This document shows, piece after piece, positions 18,018 through 25,817 of a stretch of 64,000 bases of DNA. This DNA comes from an uncultured Eubacterium sp. (lineage in GTDB: Bacteria > Bacillota > Clostridia > Lachnospirales > Lachnospiraceae): positions 23,680-87,679 of the forward strand of contig CAKREC010000002.1 in NCBI GenBank assembly GCA_934316925.1. Direction: 5' to 3'. The first letter of the stretch is position 1. The number at the start of each line of letters is the position of its first letter. The translations under genes and the position numbers were made by a program. The notes below the pieces were generated by a model, which was not told the origin of the DNA, did no database searches, and saw nothing but the letters and a program-made list of their open reading frames with translations.

Positions 18018-18093
18018 GGTGCTACCCTATTCGGTAGGCGGTTAGCCTTCTCCACAGGAGTTTTAGCCTGCGTTTACACAGAAATTCGTTTTT
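18018..18093 (+). ncRNA. Candidate structured small RNA, family not recognised
   Basis: A predicted transcript of about 76 nt starts 7 bases after a good promoter. Hairpin 1 is CTACC (18022-18026) with GGTAG (18033-18037). Hairpin 2 has an outer helix GCGGTTA (18038-18044) with TAGCC-T-GC (18064-18071, one bulged T) and an inner helix CTCC (18050-18053) with GGAG (18057-18060). A run of six T closes the region at about 18088-18093, but no strong hairpin sits directly before it. No plausible ORF lies in it. It resembles a regulatory or antisense RNA such as a type I antitoxin, but I see no toxin ORF opposite. Confidence 0.5.
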
Positions 18094-18104
18094 TGCAGAA
18101 ATGA

Positions 18105-18683
18105 TCACATACCGTCATCCAAGTACTCCACAAATTTTCCCCTGAGAAAGAATTGATATTCCGGATGAGCTGCCGCGCCCTTGTATTCGGAATTTATAAT
18201 TGTTTTTAACCAATCTTCACGTTTGGCTATAAAATCCTCATATGGTACAATTTTAATTCGTCCATTTTGTTCGGCGTGGATCAATTCGGCATATGCGTCA
18301 CCAATGTATTCACAATCCGTTACTTCCACTTTTTTTCTTGAAACAACGGCATCGGGTATGTTCAATTCAAAATCCGGATCCCGTTCAATTTCAGCACATG
18401 AATATATATACCCACTCACACCTTCATAGGTTTCTTTTATGGCATTTGGGTAGTATTCCTCAATCTGCAGGATACCCTCATTATCAAAACCATATGGTCC
18501 CCATTTTGACCATATGCCATCATATGAAAATCCATTTTCTTTACAATATTTTTCAACGGCATTACTAAGATAAACCAGTGTATTTTCTCTCTTTTTCGAA
18601 AAATAAATGAGAGGAATATTATGATTTGATATTCTGGGTTCTAATACATGGATCCCTTTTGTTTGTGTCGCGTGATAGTACAT
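18105..18683 (-). CDS. Unrecognised 192-residue cytoplasmic protein
   Basis: 192 residues, no signal peptide or membrane segment, acidic and aromatic-rich. The opening MYYHATQTKGIHVLEPRIS followed by IPLIYFSKKRENTLVYLS resembles the start of small ADP-ribosyltransferase-like folds (tyrosine-His, then a Ser-containing strand). This is only a weak resemblance and I do not assign a function. The gene is more AT-rich than its neighbours and stands alone between a small-RNA candidate and the pdaB-like gene, suggesting recent acquisition. A GGGAGG-like site precedes the ATG (GGAGCC region at 18686-18695 on the plus strand). No known partner is adjacent. Confidence 0.7.
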   Translation of the reverse strand: MYYHATQTKGIHVLEPRISNHNIPLIYFSKKRENTLVYLSNAVEKYCKENGFSYDGIWSKWGPYGFDNEGILQIEEYYPNAIKETYEGVSGYIYSCAEIERDPDFELNIPDAVVSRKKVEVTDCEYIGDAYAELIHAEQNGRIKIVPYEDFIAKREDWLKTIINSEYKGAAAHPEYQFFLRGKFVEYLDDGM

Positions 18684-18821
18684 TGGCTCCCTCCCGGTAT
18701 TGATTTGTTGTTATGAAAATTACAGCTTCCGTTTTTTAAATGATAACATATATTCACATTTTTACCAACAAAAAGGAGGCAATTGTCACAATGCTGCCTC
18801 CAATTTTAATGGATATTCCCT

Positions 18822-19613
18822 TCACTTCTGATATTGCTGCCCATTCGGATCGATCGCATAGCTATCCCTCAGGATCAACTGCGAGATCGGTACCAGTTCA
18901 AATCCTTTTTGTTTCAGCGTTGTGAGGAGTTCGTCTAAAGCTTCGGCAGTGTGCTTTCCTCCATTGTGACACAGAATGATCGCGCCATTTTGAAGGGCCT
19001 TGTGTTCAGTGACACGGCGGATGATCGTTGTGGCGTCATAATCTTTCCAGTCCAGGCTGTCAACGCTCCACTGGATCGGATAATATCCGAGTTCTCTGGT
19101 AGCCTGGATCAGTGTGTCATTGTAATCACCATAGGGAGGGCGGAAGAGGATCATGTCTTTTCCGGTCAGAGCCTTGACCTTTTCATGCGGCTTTTTTAAT
19201 TCTTCCAGGCACTCTTCTTTACTCAATGTGGACATTTGCTTATGGTTTTCGCTGTGATTGGCAAGATCGTGTCCATCGTTGGCAATTGCCTTAACATCTT
19301 CCGGGTATTTTTCAATCCATCCTCCGGTCATAAAAAAGGTTGCGTGTACCTGATGCTTTTTCAGTGTGCCAAGGATCGAGGAAGTGTCTTCATTTCCCCA
19401 GGCGGCGTCGAAACTGATCGAGATCTGAGGTTTGTCTGTTTTTACACAATAGATGGGAAGCTCCTTGTCGGAGACCAGATGGCTGCTTAACGTAGTTACG
19501 GACTGAGGATAGATCAAAAAACTGCTGGCGATCAGACCCATGGAGGACAGTACCACTAATCCGACTTTTACAAAGAGCAATATTTTTTCGCGTTCCCACT
19601 GAATATTTGACAT
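18822..19613 (-). CDS. PdaB-like polysaccharide deacetylase
   Basis: 263 residues. An N-terminal membrane anchor (residues about 10-35, ILLFVKVGLVVLSSMGLIASSF) is followed by a NodB-fold domain. Motifs: SFDAAWGNED, ANHSENHK, FRPPYGDYN and ILCHNGG. In typical NodB enzymes the first motif is TFDDGP; here the second Asp, a metal ligand, is Ala, as in PdaB-type proteins tied to sporulation and cortex in Bacillus. It faces outside the membrane and probably acts on peptidoglycan or a related glycan. Start is the ATG at 19613 after AGGAATTCT; upstream in-frame codons run antisense through fbp and are not used. Divergent from fbp. Confidence 0.88.
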   Translation of the reverse strand: MSNIQWEREKILLFVKVGLVVLSSMGLIASSFLIYPQSVTTLSSHLVSDKELPIYCVKTDKPQISISFDAAWGNEDTSSILGTLKKHQVHATFFMTGGWIEKYPEDVKAIANDGHDLANHSENHKQMSTLSKEECLEELKKPHEKVKALTGKDMILFRPPYGDYNDTLIQATRELGYYPIQWSVDSLDWKDYDATTIIRRVTEHKALQNGAIILCHNGGKHTAEALDELLTTLKQKGFELVPISQLILRDSYAIDPNGQQYQK

Positions 19614-19673
19614 AGAATTCCTGCCTACAAAATGATCTTTACAGTATATGAGAAAAATAATCCTTATATGAAT

Positions 19674-19701
19674 TTGCGAAATGCTGGATTTTTGGTATAA
19701 T
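19674..19701 (+). promoter_or_regulatory. Promoter of fbp
   Basis: TTGCGA (19674-19679), 16 bases, TATAAT (19696-19701) with TG at 19693-19694, an extended -10. Start near 19708, about 45 nt before the chosen ATG. Confidence 0.65.
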
Positions 19702-19751
19702 AAAGAAATACGATAGACTATATTATTTGAAAATAAAAGTTGGTGGTTGTA

Positions 19752-21707
19752 ATGAAAAATATGGAACAAAACTATTTGGAGCAATTGTCTGTGGTATATC
19801 CAACGATTGAAAAGGCATCGGCAGAGATTATCAATCTTCAATCGATCTTGAACCTGCCAAAGGGAACGGAGCATTTTCTTTCGGATATCCATGGTGAGTA
19901 TGAGGCGTTTTCTCATGTGCTCCGAAATGGATCCGGCGCGGTAAGTAAAAAGATTGACGATGTGTTTGGTCACACGTTGAGTACAACGGACAAACTGGCG
20001 CTTGCTACACTGATCTACTATCCGGAAGAGAAGATGGAACTCATCCGGGAAAAACAGGAGGATATTGATGACTGGTACAAGATCACTCTGTATCGTCTGA
20101 TCGAGGTGTGTAAGATCGTATCGTCCAAATATACGAGATCGAAGGTGCGAAAAGCTTTGCCAAAAGATTATGCGTATATTATTGAAGAATTGATCGCGGA
20201 GAAGCCGGAAGTTTTGAACAAAGAGGCTTATTACGAGTCGATCATCAATACGATCATTGAATTGGGAAATGCGGATCGTTTTATTATATCGATTTCGGAA
20301 CTGATCCAGCGGCTGGTTGTGGATCATCTGCATGTGATCGGGGATATTTATGACCGAGGTCCCGGCCCGCATTTGATCATGGACAAGCTCTGCTCGTATC
20401 ATTCACTGGACATCGAGTGGGGCAATCATGACGTACTCTGGATGGGAGCTGCTGTGGGACAGATGGCGTGCATTGCCAATGTGATCCGCAACAGCATCCA
20501 GTATGGCAATATGGAAGTGTTAGAAGATGGTTATGGGATCAATATGCTGCCATTAGCTGTTTTTGCTCTGCAGAATTATGAAGAAGATCCCTGTGACCTT
20601 TTTGGCATCAAGGGAAAAGAAAAAGTCCGTAAGACGGAGAGAGGACTTCTCCGCAAGATGCACAAGGCGATCGTGGTGATCAAGTTCAAACTGGAGGGGC
20701 AGTTGTCGGAGAAACGACCGGAATTTGGTATGTGCGACCGCAATTTCCTTCATTGCATTGATCCGGAAAAAGGTACGGTCACGATCGAAGGTAAGGAATA
20801 CCCGATGAAGGATTGCAACTTCTCGACGATTGACTGGGAACATCCGTATGAGCTTACCAGCGAGGAAGCGGATGTGATGAAACGTCTGCAGGCTTCTTTC
20901 TTAAATTGTGAAAAATTGCAAAAACATGCCAAACTGCTCTTGGAAAAGGGAAGTCTGTACCGGTTGTATAATGGCAATCTGCTGTATCATGGCTGTGTCC
21001 CGATGAATGAGGATGGCACGTTCCGGAAAGTAAGCATTTATGGAGAGGAATGTTCCGGCAAAAAGCTGTATGATGTACTGGAATCTTATGTGAGAGCTGC
21101 TTTTATCGGACAGGATGAGGAAGTCAAAGACGCGGGAGCGGATATTTTATGGTATTTGTGGACAGCGCCGGATTCTCCTTTGTTCGGACGAAGCAAGATG
21201 GCGACATTTGAGAACTATTTTCTGGATGATGAGAAACTGCATGAAGAGGTTAAAAATCCGTACTACCGCCTGCTGAATGAACCGGCGACGGCACATGCGA
21301 TCATGAAGGAATTTGGTTTAAAAGAGACGGACTGGAGCCATATTATTAATGGACATATGCCGGTACACCGCATCGAAGGGGAAAAGCCGGTCAAATGCGG
21401 CGGCAAAGTAATCGTGATCGATGGTGGTTTTTCACAGGCATACCGTCATACAACAGGAATTGCCGGATATACATTGATCGCCAATTCGTACGGACTGATC
21501 CTCACGGCACATGACCCGTTTGTTTCGGAGAAAACAGCGATCAGCCAGGAGATCGATATGGTTTCCAAACTGGAGATGGTTGCAAGAACCGGACAGCGTC
21601 TGGTCGTGGGAGACACCGACAATGGAAAACGCATTATGGCAAAGATCCAGGATTTAAAACAATTGATCAAAGCCTATCGCAACCATGAACTCAGAGAGAA
21701 AAAATAG
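19752..21707 (+). CDS. fbp: Fructose-1,6-bisphosphatase class III
   Basis: 651 residues, the usual length for the Firmicutes-specific class III enzyme. It hydrolyses fructose 1,6-bisphosphate for gluconeogenesis. It belongs to the metallophosphoesterase fold: LSDIHGEYEAF near residue 42, VIGDIYDRGPGPH near residue 200, EWGNHDVLWMGA near residue 225 and INGHMPV near residue 538. TTG at 19740 is an alternative start; the ATG at 19752 has GGTGG 5-9 bases upstream, so I prefer it without certainty. It has its own promoter and no co-directional close neighbour. Confidence 0.96.
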   Translation: MKNMEQNYLEQLSVVYPTIEKASAEIINLQSILNLPKGTEHFLSDIHGEYEAFSHVLRNGSGAVSKKIDDVFGHTLSTTDKLALATLIYYPEEKMELIREKQEDIDDWYKITLYRLIEVCKIVSSKYTRSKVRKALPKDYAYIIEELIAEKPEVLNKEAYYESIINTIIELGNADRFIISISELIQRLVVDHLHVIGDIYDRGPGPHLIMDKLCSYHSLDIEWGNHDVLWMGAAVGQMACIANVIRNSIQYGNMEVLEDGYGINMLPLAVFALQNYEEDPCDLFGIKGKEKVRKTERGLLRKMHKAIVVIKFKLEGQLSEKRPEFGMCDRNFLHCIDPEKGTVTIEGKEYPMKDCNFSTIDWEHPYELTSEEADVMKRLQASFLNCEKLQKHAKLLLEKGSLYRLYNGNLLYHGCVPMNEDGTFRKVSIYGEECSGKKLYDVLESYVRAAFIGQDEEVKDAGADILWYLWTAPDSPLFGRSKMATFENYFLDDEKLHEEVKNPYYRLLNEPATAHAIMKEFGLKETDWSHIINGHMPVHRIEGEKPVKCGGKVIVIDGGFSQAYRHTTGIAGYTLIANSYGLILTAHDPFVSEKTAISQEIDMVSKLEMVARTGQRLVVGDTDNGKRIMAKIQDLKQLIKAYRNHELREKK

Positions 21708-21741
21708 GATGACAGGGACGCATGGAGCAGGGAAAATCTTC

Positions 21742-21770
21742 TTGCACCCCAAAATCAGATACTATATAAT
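21742..21770 (+). promoter_or_regulatory. Promoter of galM
   Basis: TTGCAC (21742-21747), a 17-base spacer and TATAAT (21765-21770), about 45 nt upstream of the galM start. Confidence 0.65.
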
Positions 21771-21821
21771 AAGAACATAAACAGATTCAAAAACCGTTAA
21801 CGTTTTGGAATGGAGGAAGAC

Positions 21822-22859
21822 ATGAGCGTATCAACAAAACAATTTGGAACAACAAAAAATGGTAAAGCAGTTACCGCTTACACAATTACAAACAAAAATG
21901 GCCTTAGCATGACTGCTCTTGACTTTGGCGCGATCATTGCAAATTTGATGGTGCCGGACAAAGATGGCAAGCTGGATGATATTGTACTGGGATTTGATGA
22001 TGTAGCCGGATATGAGGTAAATGGATGCTTTTTCGGTTCGTTCATCGGCCGTCACGGCAACCGCATTGGAGATGCGAAGTTCGAATTAAACGGCGTTACA
22101 TATGATCTTGAGAAAAATGATGGCAAAAACAATCTGCATGGTGGAACACCGGGGTACCACAAAGTGATGTATCAGGCACAGACTGGCGAGAACTCCGTGA
22201 CATTTACCCGTGTGAGTCCGGACATGGAACAGGGATATCCGGGTAATCTTGACATTGCCGTTACCTATACTTTGACGGATGAGGATGAGTTGAAGATCGA
22301 TTACAAGATGAAGTCCGATAAGGATACTCTTTGCAATCCTACGAACCACAGCTATTTCAATCTGAAAGGTCACAATGGCGGCACGATCACCGATCACTTG
22401 CTGCAGTTGAATGCCGATGGATTCACTGAGACATCCGAGGATCTTATTCCAAACGGAACGATCGTAGATGTTACCGGAACACCAATGGACTTCCGTACAA
22501 AGAAAGCGATCGCCAAAGATATTGATGCAGACTATGAACCATTGAAGATTGCCGGAGGTTACGACCACAACTTTGTACTGAACAAAGAAGAAGGCAAACT
22601 GGAGAAGATCGGCGAAGTTTCCGAAGAGACGACAGGTCGTACGATGGAGATTTATACAGATCTTCCGGGAATGCAGCTGTATTCTGGAAACTTTATCGTA
22701 AAAGAAGATGGAAAAGGCGGCAATGTTTATACAAAGCGTACCGGTGTATGTTTTGAAACACAGTATTTCCCAAATTCCATCAACATTCCGGAGTTCAAAT
22801 CCTGTGTCCTGAAAGCAGGAGAAGAATTCAACTCAACGACGATCTACAAGTTTGTATAG
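21822..22859 (+). CDS. galM: Aldose 1-epimerase (galactose mutarotase)
   Basis: 345 residues, normal for GalM. It interconverts alpha and beta anomers of aldohexoses. Signatures: FGSFIGRHGNRIGDAKFELNG near residue 69, NNLHGGTPGYHK near residue 103, the catalytic His in NPTNHSYFNL near residue 172 and the catalytic Glu in CFETQYFPNS near residue 308. GGAGG is 6 bases before the ATG at 21822; the in-frame ATG at 21810 overlaps the ribosome binding site. It has its own promoter; no other galactose gene is in the window. Confidence 0.95.
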   Translation: MSVSTKQFGTTKNGKAVTAYTITNKNGLSMTALDFGAIIANLMVPDKDGKLDDIVLGFDDVAGYEVNGCFFGSFIGRHGNRIGDAKFELNGVTYDLEKNDGKNNLHGGTPGYHKVMYQAQTGENSVTFTRVSPDMEQGYPGNLDIAVTYTLTDEDELKIDYKMKSDKDTLCNPTNHSYFNLKGHNGGTITDHLLQLNADGFTETSEDLIPNGTIVDVTGTPMDFRTKKAIAKDIDADYEPLKIAGGYDHNFVLNKEEGKLEKIGEVSEETTGRTMEIYTDLPGMQLYSGNFIVKEDGKGGNVYTKRTGVCFETQYFPNSINIPEFKSCVLKAGEEFNSTTIYKFV

Positions 22860-22956
22860 ATCGAATTGGGAGATATTTGCCAGGAATAACAATACAGGTT
22901 ATCGTCGAATACTATATAGAGAAGAAACATGAAATACGCTGCAAAAGGAGATTGCT

Positions 22957-23403
22957 GTGAAAAGTGTACTGGGAAAAATGCTTCAGCATCAATTCGGCCG
23001 AAGAGGCTATACAGAGTATAAAGAAAAACTGGATAACAGGCAGGGCATGGATATTTTTCTTGATATTTATGAACAGCTTAGGGAACAGTCGGAAGCGGAA
23101 CTGAATCATGCGTTGGGTGAGCTGCTTTATACGGTGCAGACCTCCGTTCGCATCAGCCGGAATTTTCTCTATATTACATTGGGATATCTGGTGTCGGTCA
23201 TGATGTTGACCGCGCTGCAGCTGCACTGGCTGGTTTTCGGTGGGGCTATGGCGATACTCACGATCGCATATGGGTATAAATTGCTGGAGTTTTTATTTAA
23301 TCGATATTGCGATGTCGATGTGCGGATTGTTCTGATTTACAAGATTGCATTATTCCATCGGTTGGAAGAAAGCGGTTTACAAAAAGAAGAACATAGGGTA
23401 TAA
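22957..23403 (+). CDS. Small two-helix membrane protein of unknown function
   Basis: 148 residues. A charged N-terminal part (residues 1-65, Arg/Lys/Glu-rich, probably helical) precedes two hydrophobic helices (about 66-86 and 88-108) and a short charged tail. Start is a GTG at 22957, 6 bases after AAAGGAG. I recognise no domain. It ends 18 bases before the TPP riboswitch, so it is transcribed independently of thiC. Confidence 0.65.
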   Translation: MKSVLGKMLQHQFGRRGYTEYKEKLDNRQGMDIFLDIYEQLREQSEAELNHALGELLYTVQTSVRISRNFLYITLGYLVSVMMLTALQLHWLVFGGAMAILTIAYGYKLLEFLFNRYCDVDVRIVLIYKIALFHRLEESGLQKEEHRV

Positions 23404-23420
23404 TCGTACCATAAATGAAT

Positions 23421-23513
23421 AACTTGGGGAGCTTGTAGACAGGCTGAGAGGAAGGATTTTGACCTTCGACCCATATACCTGATGTGGATAATGCCATCGT
23501 AGGGAAGCGGATT
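23421..23513 (+). promoter_or_regulatory. TPP riboswitch (THI box)
   Basis: Conserved blocks GGGGAGC near 23426, GGCTGAGAGGA near 23442, GACCC near 23469, ACCTGATGTGGATAATGCC near 23477 and the GTAGGGAAG block near 23500 are all present. It senses thiamine pyrophosphate upstream of thiC. The aptamer segment GATGTGG (23481-23487) is identical to the 3' arm of the downstream terminator. CCACATC (23543-23549) can thus pair with either, which is a readable antiterminator switch. Confidence 0.97.
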
Positions 23514-23540
23514 CAATGAGATTAGCAACAAAACAAACGA

Positions 23541-23568
23541 GACCACATCTTTTCGATGTGGTCTTTTT
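23541..23568 (+). terminator. Terminator of the TPP riboswitch
   Basis: GACCACATC (23541-23549) and GATGTGGTC (23555-23563) form a 9-bp stem followed by TTTTT, 15 bases before the thiC start. Confidence 0.93.
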
Positions 23569-23582
23569 GAATGGAGGAAAAG

Positions 23583-24890
23583 ATGAGTAACTACACAACA
23601 CAGATGGACGCTGCCAGAAAAGGAATCATTACCAAAGAGATGGAAGCGGTTAGTAAGTATGAAAACATGGATGTAAACAAATTGCGGGAATTGGTCGCAA
23701 AAGGTCAGGTGGCGATTCCTGCCAATAAAAATCATAAATGTTTAAAACCATACGGCATCGGAAGAGAATTAAAGACCAAGATCAATGTAAATCTTGGTAC
23801 ATCCAAAGATTGTCTGGATCTGAATGTTGAGATGCAGAAAGTTCAGGCAGCAATCGATATGGGAGCAGAAGCGATCATGGATCTGAGTTCTTTTGGTGAC
23901 ACCAAAAAATTCCGTCGTAAACTGACGAATGAATGTACCGCGATCTTAGGTACGGTTCCGATCTATGATGCTGTTGTGTACTACAATAAGGCTTTGAAAG
24001 ATATTACGACAGATGAATGGATTGACGTTGTCAGAATGCACGCAGAAGATGGTGTAGATTTTATGACGATCCACTGTGGCATCAATCGTCAGACTGCAGA
24101 GCGTTTTAAACAGCACCTGCGTCATACAAACATCGTTTCGCGTGGTGGTTCGATCATCTTTGCATGGATGGAACTGACTGGAAATGAAAATCCGTTTTAT
24201 GAGCGCTATGATGAAATTCTTGACATCTGTGAGCAGTATGATGTTACGATCAGTCTGGGAGACGCCTGCCGTCCGGGAAGTATTGAGGATGCCGGAGATA
24301 TTTCCCAGATCTCAGAGCTGGTTGCACTTGGTGAGCTGACCCAGAGAGCTTGGGAGAGAAATGTCCAGGTTATGATTGAAGGACCGGGACATATGCCACT
24401 CAACCAGATCCGTGCCAATATGGAGATTGAGCAGACCGTATGTAAAGGAGCCCCATTCTATGTATTGGGACCTTTGGTTACGGATATTGCACCGGGATAT
24501 GATCATATTACCAGTGCGATCGGTGGTGCGATCGCAGCTACATATGGTGCTTCCTTCCTTTGCTATGTAACGCCGGCAGAACATTTGAGACTGCCAACGG
24601 TAGAGGATGTTAAAGAAGGTATTATTGCATCGAAAATTGCAGCGCATGCAGCAGATGTGGCAAAAGGAATTCCGGGAGCAAAAGACTGGGATTTCCAGAT
24701 GAGCGAAGCCAGAAGAAATCTGGACTGGGAAAAACAGTTTGATCTTGCGATCGATCCGGAGAAGGCAAGAAGATACCGTGCAGAAAGCAAACCGGAAAAA
24801 GAAGATACTTGTACGATGTGTGGTAAGATGTGTGCCGTACGAAATATCAACAAGATCCTTCGTGGCGAGAATGTCGATATTATGGACTAA
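23583..24890 (+). CDS. thiC: ThiC, phosphomethylpyrimidine synthase
   Basis: 435 residues, the compact anaerobe-type ThiC. A radical-SAM enzyme, it converts aminoimidazole ribotide to HMP phosphate for thiamine. Visible: [10 protein letters not shown] near residue 160, SRGGSI near residue 187, SLGDACRPG near residue 223, [11 protein letters not shown] near residue 266, and the C-terminal iron-sulfur motif CTMCGKMC. That motif is CX2CX3C, one residue shorter than the CX2CX4C of the long proteobacterial enzymes; as I recall it is the usual clostridial form. GGAGG lies just before the ATG at 23583. No other thiamine gene is in the window. Confidence 0.96.
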   Translation: MSNYTTQMDAARKGIITKEMEAVSKYENMDVNKLRELVAKGQVAIPANKNHKCLKPYGIGRELKTKINVNLGTSKDCLDLNVEMQKVQAAIDMGAEAIMDLSSFGDTKKFRRKLTNECTAILGTVPIYDAVVYYNKALKDITTDEWIDVVRMHAEDGVDFMTIHCGINRQTAERFKQHLRHTNIVSRGGSIIFAWMELTGNENPFYERYDEILDICEQYDVTISLGDACRPGSIEDAGDISQISELVALGELTQRAWERNVQVMIEGPGHMPLNQIRANMEIEQTVCKGAPFYVLGPLVTDIAPGYDHITSAIGGAIAATYGASFLCYVTPAEHLRLPTVEDVKEGIIASKIAAHAADVAKGIPGAKDWDFQMSEARRNLDWEKQFDLAIDPEKARRYRAESKPEKEDTCTMCGKMCAVRNINKILRGENVDIMD

Positions 24891-24941
24891 AACAGAAACC
24901 AGATGCATAGAGTGATACAAAGAAATCCGTAGGTGACGTCT

Positions 24942-25712
24942 TTGAAAAAATTAGGTTATGGAATTCTTCTGATCGCTCTGATGATCGCATCCATTTGCGG
25001 TATAAAACAAAACAGGACCAGCAGGAGCCGTTATGTGGCATCTGCTGGTTTTTTGCATGAAATAAAAGAGGAAAATGGCGCGGACAAAAAGATCGCATAT
25101 GTTACATTTGATGACGGACCCAGTGACAATACATTGAAAATCCTTGACACATTACAGGAAAAAAAGGCAGTAGCAACCTTTTTTCTGATTGGGAACGAGA
25201 TAACGAAAGAGAGAGAAGAAATTGTAAAAAAGACAGTGAAACAGGGAAATGCAGTCGGTATTCACACATTTTGCCATGAAAAAAATGTTATGTATTGCAA
25301 TCCGGAAAGCTTTATGAAAGATTTTCAGAAAGCGTGTGAAAAGATCCAGGCTGTCACGGGAGAAATCCCCCGATTGCATCGGTTTCCATGGGGAAGCAAC
25401 AATGCGTTTGTCAGCAGTTATGTGGATGAACTTCGTGACAAGTTAAAACAACAGGGGATCCGGAGTTTTGACTGGAATGTGTCCGCAGAGGATTCTGTCG
25501 GAAGAGGTATTCCTGCGGCAACGATCAAACGCAATGTGATGAAAGATCTGGAAAAATATGACCAGCCGATCATCTTGATGCATGATTCTGCTACAATGAA
25601 AAATACAGCTGGGATACTTGGTGAGATTTTGGATGAAATACGGGAAAAAGGGTATGGATTTGCAACGCTCGAAACCCGTTCGGAGTATCTGTTCCCGGCG
25701 AGCTGGCGATAG
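24942..25712 (+). CDS. Membrane-anchored polysaccharide deacetylase
   Basis: 256 residues. N-terminal membrane helix (LGYGILLIALMIASICGI), then a NodB domain with all metal and catalytic motifs: TFDDGPSDNT near residue 53, IHTFCHE near residue 107, HRFPWGSNN near residue 145 and ILMHDSA near residue 208. Unlike the protein at 18822-19613 it keeps both aspartates. It probably deacetylates peptidoglycan GlcNAc or MurNAc outside the membrane. The start is uncertain: TTG at 24942 has AGGTG 6 bases upstream, while GTG at 24933 is possible and adds three residues. It follows thiC by 51 bases. Confidence 0.88.
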   Translation: MKKLGYGILLIALMIASICGIKQNRTSRSRYVASAGFLHEIKEENGADKKIAYVTFDDGPSDNTLKILDTLQEKKAVATFFLIGNEITKEREEIVKKTVKQGNAVGIHTFCHEKNVMYCNPESFMKDFQKACEKIQAVTGEIPRLHRFPWGSNNAFVSSYVDELRDKLKQQGIRSFDWNVSAEDSVGRGIPAATIKRNVMKDLEKYDQPIILMHDSATMKNTAGILGEILDEIREKGYGFATLETRSEYLFPASWR

Positions 25713-25817
25713 ATGAATTGTCTCGCAATATCTTGTAAAAGGAGTAATTTTATAGTAAAATAACAATAAGTGGATTTAAAAATAATATACCGTAAATGAG
25801 AACCATGGAGGGATTGC

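Noticed and set aside
19614-20402. In-frame upstream extension of the minus-strand deacetylase to 526 residues
   Set aside because: It runs antisense through the start of fbp, lacks a ribosome binding site and has no domain; the ATG at 19613 opens directly into a membrane anchor and NodB domain.
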